Part shown: positions 18,583 through 26,320 of the stretch, piece by piece
How the letters are laid out: each line of letters starts with the position of its first letter
Position numbering within the stretch: the stretch's first letter is position 1
Source: Paenibacillus castaneae
Lineage (GTDB): Bacteria; Bacillota; Bacilli; Paenibacillales; Paenibacillaceae
Reading direction: 5' to 3'
DNA: 64,000 bases
NCBI RefSeq assembly: GCF_002884445.1
Contig: NZ_KZ614144.1
Location: 3,702,094 to 3,766,093 of the forward strand
Translations under genes and position numbers: made by a program
The notes under the pieces: model-generated
What the model saw: the letters and a program-made list of their open reading frames with translations, nothing else
The model's database searches: none
Told to the model about the DNA's origin: nothing

Positions 18583-18623
18583 AACAAACACACAATCATA
18601 ACTCTTATATCTGTCATAGCTTA
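18583..18623 (+). promoter_or_regulatory. Candidate sigma-K promoter with shared upstream block (copy 1)
   Basis: The block AACAAACACACAATC (18583-18597), then 17 nt, then CATAGCTTA (18615-18623), which fits the sigma-K -10 CATANNNTA exactly. The same block at the same distance precedes the next small gene (18905-18945). It lies about 35 nt upstream of the start at 18658. Confidence 0.5.
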
Positions 18624-18657
18624 TAGAGTAGTCAGTAATGAGGAGGTGAATTGATAA

Positions 18658-18834
18658 ATGTTTAATAATACTAGTATGATTCTCGTGCTTTTCATTTTAT
18701 TAGTCATTATCTCTTGCAGTTGCGGCGTATTCGGGCGCAATGAGAGAAATAATGAAGTAAGCAATGAGAGCAACAATAACAAAAACAATAATAGAAGTAA
18801 TGAGAGAAGTTATGTAGGAGGCTGCGGCTGCTAA
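18658..18834 (+). CDS. YjcZ-like tiny sporulation membrane protein with Asn-rich tail
   Basis: 58 aa, preceded by a strong GAGGAGGTG ribosome binding site. A short polar N-terminus MFNNTS leads into one hydrophobic helix MILVLFILLVIISCSCG. This is nearly identical to the core of the next gene and typical of the YjcZ/tiny-TM sporulation family. Unusually, a hydrophilic Asn/Ser/Glu/Arg-rich extension follows (residues about 27-51), ending in GGCGC. The Cys pairs on both sides may matter for cross-linking in the spore coat; this is inference. Confidence 0.8.
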   Translation: MFNNTSMILVLFILLVIISCSCGVFGRNERNNEVSNESNNNKNNNRSNERSYVGGCGC

Positions 18835-18904
18835 TTGAAATGCTAGTTTCTAACTAATTTTCTCCTTAATCATCATTATTCATTCTAGGCAACTATCACT
18901 ACCG

Positions 18905-18945
18905 AACAAACACACAATCCCGAAGCCGAAGCAGTGCATAATCTA
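18905..18945 (+). promoter_or_regulatory. Candidate sigma-K promoter with shared upstream block (copy 2)
   Basis: AACAAACACACAATC (18905-18919), 17 nt, and CATAATCTA (18937-18945) fitting CATANNNTA. The block and spacing are identical to those at 18583-18623, while the intervening 17 nt differ, so the conservation looks selected. Confidence 0.5.
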
Positions 18946-18979
18946 CAGAGTACTTAAGAGACAGGGAGGTGAATGTTTG

Positions 18980-19096
18980 ATGTCAGGAATCGTTGGTGGC
19001 GTTCATCACAATAACAATATTGGATTTATTCTTGTATTGTTCATCTTGTTGGTCATTATCTCTTGCAGCTGTGGCTTTTTCGGTGGCGGTTACTAA
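18980..19096 (+). CDS. YjcZ family sporulation protein
   Basis: 38-aa single-pass membrane peptide: MSGIVGGVHHNNN, then the hydrophobic core IGFILVLFILLVIISCSCG and FFGGGY. This is the family's standard length and layout (Gly-rich N-terminus, one helix, Cys-containing end). It has a strong GGGAGGTG ribosome binding site, its own candidate sigma-K promoter and a terminator. The family is associated with the spore or mother cell; its exact role is unknown. Confidence 0.9.
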   Translation: MSGIVGGVHHNNNIGFILVLFILLVIISCSCGFFGGGY

Positions 19097-19132
19097 TTCA
19101 AGCCGCTGAATGTAACAATTATGATTCGGAAA

Positions 19133-19157
19133 GACCCATTATTTGGGTCTTTTTTTA
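19133..19157 (+). terminator. Terminator after the YjcZ-type gene
   Basis: GACCCA and TGGGTC pair around TTATT and are followed by eight T. It ends the unit that starts at 18905. Confidence 0.85.
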
Positions 19158-19302
19158 TTAATATTCACCAAGCATTTAACTTGCAGATAATGAGTATACG
19201 TTTTCGGCAGCTTAAAAACACATACATAATTTTATCCGCCCACACCCAGTACTAGGCAAATGAATATGATGAATCGAAACTACAACCTAAGGAGTGGATA
19301 AT

Positions 19303-19566
19303 TTGTATCAGCGAAATTATGTGCAGCCAACTAAAACCAGCCCAGTGCAGATAAACCCTAGTCAAATACAAATGGTGTCATCTGTTGATCCCTACGTAGT
19401 GGAGGCTCTCTGTCGCTTGATTGGACGCTGCGTATTAATTGAAACAACGCGTGGAGCAATTGAAGGAACCATCATTGATGTCAAACCTGATCATATTCTT
19501 CTTCAATTGCACACCCGACAAGCTTGTATACGAATTGCTGAAATCGTTTGGACGATGCCTTTATAA
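19303..19566 (+). CDS. DUF2642 (YuzF-like) family protein
   Basis: 87 aa from a TTG start at 19303 with AAGGAG 8 nt upstream; a GTG 9 nt earlier overlaps that site. A polar, Gln/Pro-rich N-terminus is followed by a compact beta-rich domain with LIGRCVLIETTRGAIEGTIIDVKPDHILLQ, the pattern of DUF2642/YuzF proteins, several of which are spore-associated. Function is unknown. It is monocistronic and followed immediately by a terminator. Confidence 0.75.
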   Translation: MYQRNYVQPTKTSPVQINPSQIQMVSSVDPYVVEALCRLIGRCVLIETTRGAIEGTIIDVKPDHILLQLHTRQACIRIAEIVWTMPL

Positions 19567-19576
19567 TTTTTTCCGA

Positions 19577-19603
19577 GGAACTGCATCGTGCAGTTCCTTT
19601 TTT
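19577..19603 (+). terminator. Terminator after the DUF2642 gene
   Basis: Perfect 9-bp stem GGAACTGCA/TGCAGTTCC with loop TCG and six T, 10 nt past the stop codon. Confidence 0.9.
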
Positions 19604-19748
19604 AATTCGTTACTTATCTTAAAGTAATGATCAACTCTAACAAGCATCTGTCCACTCCTTTTCCGCAATCCCCCTATAAATGGTTATGACGTAACTTTTC
19701 TTCTTAGATTACGTATTAATGTAATAAAATGAAATATGGAGTGATTAT

Positions 19749-19979
19749 ATGTCATATGGCTTTGGATTTATTGGGCTGGCTTTTCTTTTTGTCGGTTTAT
19801 TTCTATTTATCCTGCATATCGTTTCTTGCGTATGGGCTTACCGTGATGCTATTAGAAACGGACGAAGCACGGAATTCGCAATTCTAGTGTTACTAGCTAT
19901 TCTGTTTTTCCCCGTTTTGGGATTAATCATTTATTTATTAATTCGCAATGATGGGGGACGACCCTCAAGACGATATTGA
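19749..19979 (+). CDS. Small membrane protein resembling the PLDc_N family
   Basis: 76 aa with two transmembrane helices (about 7-28 and 43-66) separated by the polar turn WAYRDAIRNGRSTE, and ending in a basic tail RNDGGRPSRRY. The layout resembles the short PLDc_N-type proteins (helix, polar loop, PxLGxxxYLLxR). GGAGTG lies 5 nt before the ATG. It appears monocistronic; the roughly 200 nt up to the next gene contain nothing else I can support. Confidence 0.65.
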   Translation: MSYGFGFIGLAFLFVGLFLFILHIVSCVWAYRDAIRNGRSTEFAILVLLAILFFPVLGLIIYLLIRNDGGRPSRRY

Positions 19980-20175
19980 TCATTTGCTGCTTAAATCGTA
20001 CGGCAAGTGGGATGCTCATGCGTCCCGCTACCTCTTTTTATCATCTTCTCCTTCTCCGCTTCTTCATACAATCATCTTCAATTGCAACAAAAACGTGTAT
20101 ATTTATGATGAATCCATGTTAGAATATAAGACTAATATGAATCCATCCTAGAGAACATGAGGTATAATTATTTTT

Positions 20176-21321
20176 ATGAATGCTGTCAGACTATTACGAA
20201 GCTTTAACTTTTTGTATTTTGCTATGTTGGTTATTTTTGTTGCTTTCCTCCCGGTCTATTTGAATGAACAGGGTCTAAATCCAAGCCAAATTGGATTTAT
20301 TACCGGTACAGGAGGCTTTATTACCATTATCGCTCAGCCTTTATGGGGGATGATAAGCGATAGAACAAAGACTACACGCAAAGTACTTATGGTTCTGCTT
20401 GTGCTTTCAAGTGTATTCGGTTATTTTTTGTACGCAACCAGCAGCTATCCTCTACTTATCCTGTTTGCTATGCTGCTTTACTTCTTTCTGCTCCCGATCG
20501 ATCCGCTGGCAGAAAGTCTCAATTTCACAATATCCGAATCCGCTGGAGTCAGTTACGGCTCCATACGAACCTATGGCGCATTAGGCTATGCGGTAGTCTC
20601 GCTCCTCACTGGCTACGTTATGTCCTATTTCGGAGCGCATAGTCTAGCACTGCTATTTGCCGGCATTGGAGTAATCAGTTTTGTTATATGCTTGTTAATG
20701 CCTGATGCTCCCGTTTCAGGGAAGCCCGTCACCTTAAGCAGTCTTAAACATTTTTTTAGCAATAGAGAGACTCTTCTGTTTATGCTTCTCGTCTTTATTT
20801 GTTCTGTTCCGGCTCGGATGAACGATACTTTCCTTGGGGTATACATTCGTGAGCTCGGAGGGAGCACAGAACTGGTTGGCCAGACCTGGTTCTTAGCGGC
20901 AGGCAGTGAAATTCTGGTATTCGCCTTAAGCTTCTGGTGGCTGCGAAAAGGCAAGGAATTATTTATTATTTCGTTCGCCTCTTCGTTCTTCTTCATTCGT
21001 TTTTTTATTTCGGCTTGGATTACCGATCCTCATCTGCTGGCTTATTTGCAAATCCTGCAGCTGCTGACTTTTCCGGTCTTCTATTCTGCCGCTATTCAAT
21101 ATCTTTATCGAATCGTTCCGGTTGAATGGCGTGCTACAGGCCAAACCGTGCTGGCACTGCTGTTCTTCGGAGTTTCAGGTATTGCAGCCTCCTATTTAGG
21201 CGGCGCTTTGTATGAGGCCTTTGGAGGCCATACCCTTTACCTGACCATCTCAGCCATGTCTTTCCTTGGAATGCTGTTCGGCTTAGTGCTTTATCGGGTG
21301 TATGGGAGAACGGTTAATTAA
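20176..21321 (+). CDS. Major facilitator superfamily transporter (MFS_1-like)
   Basis: 381 aa, about 12 transmembrane helices. Characteristic MFS loop sequences are present, for example GMISDRTKTTRKVLM between helices 2 and 3. The compact length and the opening LLRSFNFLYFAMLVIFVAFLP resemble the 3-phenylpropionate/LacY-like group, but no substrate can be inferred. The upstream GAGG is about 13 nt from the ATG, a longer spacing than usual. It stands alone, with no linked metabolic genes. Confidence 0.85.
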   Translation: MNAVRLLRSFNFLYFAMLVIFVAFLPVYLNEQGLNPSQIGFITGTGGFITIIAQPLWGMISDRTKTTRKVLMVLLVLSSVFGYFLYATSSYPLLILFAMLLYFFLLPIDPLAESLNFTISESAGVSYGSIRTYGALGYAVVSLLTGYVMSYFGAHSLALLFAGIGVISFVICLLMPDAPVSGKPVTLSSLKHFFSNRETLLFMLLVFICSVPARMNDTFLGVYIRELGGSTELVGQTWFLAAGSEILVFALSFWWLRKGKELFIISFASSFFFIRFFISAWITDPHLLAYLQILQLLTFPVFYSAAIQYLYRIVPVEWRATGQTVLALLFFGVSGIAASYLGGALYEAFGGHTLYLTISAMSFLGMLFGLVLYRVYGRTVN

Positions 21322-21494
21322 AACAGCGATTCGTGTAAAACATGTGCTTGGTCGTTACAAAACAGACTTAGGCTTTGAGTTAGTTTCAACATTTGATGCT
21401 ACAGGCCACGTGATGAGTCAATTATGATTATGAGTTTCAGGTTTTGAATTTAACTCGTTTGTTTCAAGTATTAATTACTGAGAAAATAATAAAC

Positions 21495-21547
21495 CAAAAA
21501 AGAAAAACAGCTGATCAGATATGAAACTCTGATCGGCTGTTTTTTTG
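21495..21547. terminator. Bidirectional terminator
   Basis: CAGCTGATCAGA and TCTGATCGGCTG form a 12-bp stem (one G-U) around TATGAAAC, with T-runs on both strands. It lies 170 nt after the MFS gene. The DNA in between (21322-21490) contains only a short open stretch, 21321-21427, resembling a gene end but without a start codon. Confidence 0.75.
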
Positions 21548-21566
21548 ATAAAAAAGCTTCATTTGT

Positions 21567-21644
21567 AATTGTGCCTTGTGCATTGTATAATACTCTTCCG
21601 CTTGCGTAATCTTCATATTTTTCTAAAATCCTTTCATATATGTA
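21567..21644 (-). pseudogene. Remnant: N-terminus of an AviRa-like rRNA methyltransferase
   Basis: The minus-strand frame starting MYIYERILEKYEDYASGRVL, followed by YNAQGT, matches from memory the first residues of AviRa-type class I SAM-dependent RNA methyltransferases, where the family continues with a conserved FPVRLASEI. Here the match stops at GT, and the frame runs into unrelated residues and the terminator. About 26 codons of an original of about 250 survive. Assignment by a short N-terminus is tentative. Confidence 0.4.
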
Positions 21645-21689
21645 CATTTCTAATAGAAATCCTTTCATATATTCCATTATATATCTACA

Positions 21690-21838
21690 TTATTCATTAA
21701 CCACAGCTGTGTTCCGCTCATTCCACTTCAGCAAAACGTATCTTTTAATTTGCTCTGCTACCTCTGCTGGCGGGACGGTACTGGTATCGATCGTAGGCAT
21801 CGCCGGATTAACGCTACTTACCTTTTGAGAAAAACAAT
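21690..21838 (-). pseudogene. Remnant: C-terminus of a small P-loop kinase-like protein
   Basis: An open minus-strand frame without a start codon contains NPAMPTIDTSTVPPAEVAEQ and ends KWNERNTAVVNE before a stop at 21690. The pattern of a Pro-rich turn, DTS and an EVAEQI helix is typical of the C-terminal end of small nucleotide/AAA-type kinases (from memory). The frame begins at the terminator of the neighbouring YHYH gene, so everything upstream has been lost. It is followed after 45 nt by the AviRa-like remnant. Confidence 0.35.
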
Positions 21839-21853
21839 ATAGGATATAAACAA

Positions 21854-21879
21854 AATAGCCACTCCCATGAGCGGCTATT
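21854..21879 (-). terminator. Terminator after the YHYH-domain gene
   Basis: AATAGCCGCTC and GAGTGGCTATT (minus strand) pair with one mismatch around ATGG, followed by TTGTTT. It lies 21 nt past the stop at 21900. Confidence 0.6.
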
Positions 21880-21899
21880 AATGATTAATTTCATCAATT

Positions 21900-22622
21900 T
21901 TATTTTGTTGAAATATAAAGATTAGATTTATCAATTGAAGCTATTTTTCCATTTGCCCATTTCACAGCGGAACGCACTGGAATATAGTAAGAATTGTCAG
22001 CTTTAACGGCAACAACAGCAGTTGCTTTTCCATTAAGGGAAATCTTATTATTTTCTATATTTATTTCAATTGTCGTTTTGTCTTTTGTCAAAATGATATT
22101 TCCTGCTTTATTCGTATCAATGCTGTATCCAAACAATTGCGAAAAATCTCTTACAGGAATATAGCTTGAATCCTTTATGCTAATTAATGGTTTATTTAGG
22201 CTCTGATATTTTTTATCAAGGTATAAGCTAAGATCTAAATATGTAAATACTGATCCCTTGTCTGTGTAATAATTACAGTCCCAAATTCTTTCATAGTAAT
22301 TGTAGTAGGTATCACTCGACTTGAACTTATCTTCAATCTTTTTACAATGAGGCGCTGTAGCATATTCATTATTTATTATTTTTTCTTTCGTTATTTTGGT
22401 AGCAGAGGAACTCGATGCACTTGATCCTTTACTGCTAGAACCTTTACTGCTAGATCCTCCATTATGATAGTGATAGCCTGTACATAAACCTTTCGATATC
22501 GACTTTGCAGAACAATTATGGCCTCCACTACTATCAGTACGGCCCGAATGAGCTAAAGCTAAGGCAGGCGTTACCAAAGAAAATAGGAGTACACTCGATA
22601 GAATTAATATTAAACGCTTCAT
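21900..22622 (-). CDS. Secreted YHYH-domain protein with C-terminal stalk (copper amine oxidase N-like) domain
   Basis: 240 aa. A signal peptide (about 1-24, ending ALALAHS) is followed by the YHYH motif region HSGRTDSSGGHNC...GYHYHNGG. A low-complexity Ser/Gly/Lys linker follows, then a Cys-containing segment, then a stalk domain with two SYIPVR-type repeats (DSSYIPVRDFSQLFGY, NSYYIPVRSAVKWA). The last is the cell-wall-associated fold common in Paenibacillus surface proteins. Function unknown. It is flanked by gene remnants on both sides and appears intact. Confidence 0.8.
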   Translation of the reverse strand: MKRLILILSSVLLFSLVTPALALAHSGRTDSSGGHNCSAKSISKGLCTGYHYHNGGSSSKGSSSKGSSASSSSATKITKEKIINNEYATAPHCKKIEDKFKSSDTYYNYYERIWDCNYYTDKGSVFTYLDLSLYLDKKYQSLNKPLISIKDSSYIPVRDFSQLFGYSIDTNKAGNIILTKDKTTIEINIENNKISLNGKATAVVAVKADNSYYIPVRSAVKWANGKIASIDKSNLYISTK

Positions 22623-22663
22623 TAAATAGTCTCCTTAAGTTTAAGTTTCATGGAAAAGATTCA

Positions 22664-22896
22664 TTACACGGCTTCTGTATTACGACACTTAGGAAAAGTT
22701 GAGCAACCATAAAATTGTCCACGAGCACTTTTACGGTGGATCATGACACTTCCGCATCTACTACAAATTAATTGTTCGTCATCTGATTGTTCAATGATTT
22801 GCTTTGGAGATGTGCTTCCCAAGCAGCACCTATTACAACCAATAAAGCGAATGCTTGCTCCGACTCTAATTCATTTTTTTTGCTGCGCCTAGCCAC
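22664..22896 (-). pseudogene. Broken gene: membrane-anchored protein with topoisomerase-type C4 zinc finger
   Basis: A GTG at 22896 with GAGGGG 8 nt upstream opens a frame MARRSKKNELESEQAFALLV and one hydrophobic segment VVIGAAW, then stops after about 42 codons. In another frame the same stretch carries FIGCN and then LICSRCGSVMIHRKSARGQF-YGC-TFPKC, a textbook zf-C4_Topoisom finger, ending at 22664. A basic N-terminus, a membrane helix and a C4 finger suggest a shortened Mrr-like/NERD-like nuclease of the kind that carries such a finger. The catalytic part is missing and the frame is shifted. Confidence 0.6.
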
Positions 22897-23106
22897 CTTG
22901 CCATCCCCTCATCAACTATATAATGTATTTCTAGTTATATCGGCAGATGTAATGGGTAATTTTACCCATGTTTTAAAAAGGTAGTAAAATAGAACCAAGA
23001 AATGTGTTGGATTTCGCTAAAAAAAAGTTAAGGACAAGCTTCAATCAATCCTATATAATCATTTTTGTTAATATATTTTTACAGTAAATACAGGGGGCGC
23101 ATCCGC

Positions 23107-24285
23107 TTGCAAAGGTATGAACAATTAGATTCACTTAGAGGGTTAGCTGCCTTAGCCGTAATGCTTGGACATTTCTTAATGGTGTTCGCGCCAATCGTGC
23201 AAAATACATCAGATTTGAGCTTTCTCGACTATCCGCTTAATATACTGAAATATTCTCCGTTTCGAGCCATATGGGGAGGACATGAGGCGGTTATTATGTT
23301 TTTCCTTCTTAGCGGATTTGTGTTATCCCTGCCATTCTATCATAATCGGCAGCAGTCCTATTCGAAATATGCGATCAAACGGATTTGCCGCATTTACATT
23401 CCATTCGTGATCGCTTTGTTCGCATCAATTGTGCTTAGGGATGCCGTGTTTGAATCGAAGCTTTCCGATTTAACGAGCTATTATAATAACCTTTGGGTAA
23501 GACCCCCAGATATGATCTCCATTATTCAGCATCTGCTGTTTCTCGGAAACTACAATACGACCATATATGATCCTATCCTCTGGACACTCGTGCATGAAAT
23601 GAGAATATCGCTTCTATTTCCCTTTTTGATGATTATTATTATCAAGGGCGGCTGGAAAGCTGGTCTTCCGTTCGCATTTGCTTTATCCTTCGGTGCAGAG
23701 TGGGCGCTCAACCACTTTGAAACGAGATATATGACCAATTTTGTAGTTTCCTTTCATTATGCATCAATCTTCCTTGTCGGGGCTTTGCTTGCTAAATATC
23801 TAACGCCATTGAAAGCGGCTTTCTCGCGCCTTAATGGCTGGGGTATAGCTCTGCTTCTTGTAATTGCGTTATGCAGCTATACCTTCAAATGGATTGGATA
23901 CGACGAAGATTTCCACGACATGTTCCCGCTTCATCGAGGAGATTGGATGACTGCGCTTGGCGCTTCTATTTTTATTATTACCGCCGTATCTTCATCTCGA
24001 TTATCAAAGCTGCTGGAGCGAGAGCCTTTCCTTTTTTTAGGGAAAATTTCATACAGCTTGTACTTATATCATATGATCGTTTTATTAACACTGGTGCATT
24101 TAATGAATGATTTTCTAAATACGCCGCTAATTGTTTTGCTTGCCTTTATTCTTTCCTTTGCAACGGCTGCAATGGGCTATTATTTCGTAGAGCTGCCTTC
24201 CATTCGCTTGGGCAAACGGCTCACTAGCTGGAGGAAGAAGCCTATCATTTCTGATACAGGCAGCGGAACGAGCTTGCCATCCTAA
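23107..24285 (+). CDS. Acyltransferase 3 family membrane protein (OafA/YrhL type)
   Basis: 392 aa with about 10 transmembrane helices. The family start RYEQLDSLRGLAALAVMLGH holds the catalytic-type histidine, and GGHEAVIMFFLLSGFVLSLPF and KRICRIYIPF are conserved blocks. Such enzymes acylate exported carbohydrates or peptidoglycan. I place the start at the TTG 23107 because AGGGGG lies 9 nt upstream; an ATG at 23065 would put that site inside the gene. Monocistronic; substrate unknown. The gap before it (22897-23106) shows nothing further. Confidence 0.88.
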   Translation: MQRYEQLDSLRGLAALAVMLGHFLMVFAPIVQNTSDLSFLDYPLNILKYSPFRAIWGGHEAVIMFFLLSGFVLSLPFYHNRQQSYSKYAIKRICRIYIPFVIALFASIVLRDAVFESKLSDLTSYYNNLWVRPPDMISIIQHLLFLGNYNTTIYDPILWTLVHEMRISLLFPFLMIIIIKGGWKAGLPFAFALSFGAEWALNHFETRYMTNFVVSFHYASIFLVGALLAKYLTPLKAAFSRLNGWGIALLLVIALCSYTFKWIGYDEDFHDMFPLHRGDWMTALGASIFIITAVSSSRLSKLLEREPFLFLGKISYSLYLYHMIVLLTLVHLMNDFLNTPLIVLLAFILSFATAAMGYYFVELPSIRLGKRLTSWRKKPIISDTGSGTSLPS

Positions 24286-24374
24286 TTGCTTTGCTTTAAA
24301 CCTGACCCCTAAGTTAGTCGTATATTTCACTCATTTAAGCACATCCTATTTATAAAAAATAGGGTGGGATAATC

Positions 24375-25217
24375 ATGCATACGGTTTGGAAAGGTGCAAT
24401 CAGCTTCGGGCTTGTTCATGTCCCTGTGAAGATGTTCACGGCTACAGAAGATAAGGATGTTCATTTCCGCAGCATACACAAAGCTTGTGGTACCCCCATT
24501 TCAAATGTGCGTACCTGTATCCATTGTGATAAAGAAGTCGGTCTTGATGAAATAGCTAAAGGCTTTGAATACGAAAAAGGTAAGTTTGTTCTTTTTAATG
24601 AAGAAGAAATTGAAGCGCTAAAGCCTGAATCAGCAAGAGTCATACAAATTCTCGACTTTGTCGATCTGACAGATATCGATCCTTTGTATTATCAAAAAGC
24701 TTATTATCTGTCTCCAGACATGTCCGGAGCAGGAGCATACAGCCTGTTAGTTGAGGCTATTAAACAAACCGGTAAAATAGGAATCGCCAAAATATCGATT
24801 CGAAGCAAGAGCAGTCTTGCAGCCATTCGAGTAATAGACAATTGCCTGTGCATGGAGACGATGCATTACCCCGATGAGATTCGCTCCCTAACGCAGGTGC
24901 CTAATCTTCCCGAGCAAGCGAATATAAACGAAAAAGAACTACAAATGGCTAAAATGTTAATTGAGCAGCTATCTGAGAAGTTCGACCCTGAGAAATATAC
25001 AGATGATTATCGGATCGCAATGCTTGACGCCATCCAACATAAAATTGCAGGTCAAAGTGTAGACATCGTCTCCACACCGGATACTGCCAGGTCCAATGTC
25101 ATTGATCTTATGGCGGCTTTGCAGGCCAGCCTTGAAGCTGCTCAAGCACCGCCACCTGCGACGACGCCAAGAACTAAGCGCAAAAGCACGCCAAAAAAGA
25201 CGAAGGAAATCTCCTGA
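24375..25217 (+). CDS. ku: Non-homologous end joining protein Ku
   Basis: 280 aa; a homodimer that rings broken DNA ends and recruits the ligase. The N-terminus MHTVWKGAISFGLVHVPVKM is diagnostic for bacterial Ku. KACGTPISNVRTCIHCDKEV carries the Cys pair typical of many Firmicute Ku proteins, and the lysine-rich tail (RTKRKSTPKKTKE) fits the DNA-binding C-terminal extension. It converges with endonuclease IV across a perfect palindromic terminator; the ligase lies 2 kb further on. Confidence 0.96.
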   Translation: MHTVWKGAISFGLVHVPVKMFTATEDKDVHFRSIHKACGTPISNVRTCIHCDKEVGLDEIAKGFEYEKGKFVLFNEEEIEALKPESARVIQILDFVDLTDIDPLYYQKAYYLSPDMSGAGAYSLLVEAIKQTGKIGIAKISIRSKSSLAAIRVIDNCLCMETMHYPDEIRSLTQVPNLPEQANINEKELQMAKMLIEQLSEKFDPEKYTDDYRIAMLDAIQHKIAGQSVDIVSTPDTARSNVIDLMAALQASLEAAQAPPPATTPRTKRKSTPKKTKEIS

Positions 25218-25280
25218 CGATTCCTTCCCTACGTATTGATGGAGCGGTGATCGTCGCCCGATATGAAATATGAATAGACG

Positions 25281-25318
25281 CACATAAAAGCTCATTCATA
25301 TGAATGAGCTTTTATGTG
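25281..25318. terminator. Perfect 38-bp palindrome, bidirectional terminator between ku and nfo
   Basis: The 38 bases are exactly self-complementary (CACATAAAAGCTCATTCAT and its inverse), giving a hairpin with AAAA/TTTT flanks on both strands. It lies midway between the convergent ku and nfo stops. Confidence 0.8.
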
Positions 25319-25367
25319 TGCAATGTATCGATAAATCCATGCTTGGTCATTTTCTATTTCTCTCTTC

Positions 25368-26201
25368 TCAGCTCGTAGCAAGTGTATATACGTACTTAAT
25401 CTCATCCCTATGTGAATATTGCTGAGAACTCGGTGTCTCCAAGATGATTGGCAGATCCCTTATTACGGGGGCTTGCAAAAATTCCTTTATCTTATTTTCC
25501 CCGATATATCCCTTTCCAACATTAGCATGTCGGTCCCTAAACGAACTGCTTGGATATACGGAATCATTAAGATGTATAGCTTTAAGGTGGGTGAAATATC
25601 CTAGCTCAATCCCCTTCTCCATGACTGTAGTCCAATTATCACCTGTCCATAACCCACTTGCGAACGCATGGCATGTATCGAAGCAATATCCAATTTTATC
25701 GGGATAATTCGTCAATTTGCGGATTTGCACAAGCTCCTCTAACATCAGACCCATTTTCACGCCCTGTCCAGCATTATTCTCGATCAATATGAGGCATTTA
25801 CCTTCCCAGTTTATAAGAACCTTATTGAGCATATCGATCATTAATTTATATCCTTGCAGAGGCTCAGGTCCCTTATATTTGCCAAAATGTACAACAAGTC
25901 CAATAGATCCACACGCTTCAGCAATGTCTAAATCGTTTAAAATGGAGCTTATCGTCACTTGCTGCATCTCAGAATCTTCAATCGATAAATTAGTCATATA
26001 AGGTGTATGGGCTATGGAAACCAGTCCATGCTCTTGGCAAAAACGAGCACATTTATCTGTATCCTTGTGGTCATAGGACTTCACAGACAAGCTGCGCGGG
26101 TTTTTAGGAAAATACTGAAAAGCTTTTGCCCCCAGCTTTACTGCCTCCTGAGCCGCGGCTAGATACCCGTTCCTAATCGTCACATGGCTTCCGAGGTTCA
26201 T
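25368..26201 (-). CDS. nfo: Deoxyribonuclease IV (AP endonuclease, Nfo family)
   Basis: 277 aa. Cleaves 5' of abasic sites and trims 3' blocked ends. The xylose-isomerase-like TIM barrel with its trinuclear zinc ligands is visible: GSHVTIRNGY, SIAHTPYM, VVHFGKY, LIENNAGQG, FDTCHAFASG, HLNDSV...DRHANVGKGYIG and ILETPS. The start at 26201 (MNLGSHV) has GGAGG 9 nt upstream. Its position beside Ku and the ligase suggests end-processing before joining, as described for NHEJ in sporeformers; the link here is by context only. Confidence 0.94.
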   Translation of the reverse strand: MNLGSHVTIRNGYLAAAQEAVKLGAKAFQYFPKNPRSLSVKSYDHKDTDKCARFCQEHGLVSIAHTPYMTNLSIEDSEMQQVTISSILNDLDIAEACGSIGLVVHFGKYKGPEPLQGYKLMIDMLNKVLINWEGKCLILIENNAGQGVKMGLMLEELVQIRKLTNYPDKIGYCFDTCHAFASGLWTGDNWTTVMEKGIELGYFTHLKAIHLNDSVYPSSSFRDRHANVGKGYIGENKIKEFLQAPVIRDLPIILETPSSQQYSHRDEIKYVYTLATS

Positions 26202-26320
26202 TCTCTTTTTCCTCCCGCTCCCGCTCCAAACAATTTCAATGCTCCCCACAAAATATATCTTATACTTCTTATACTGATTTGAAATATTTTTCCCCGTTAG
26301 TTGAACCCTTATACGCTAAG

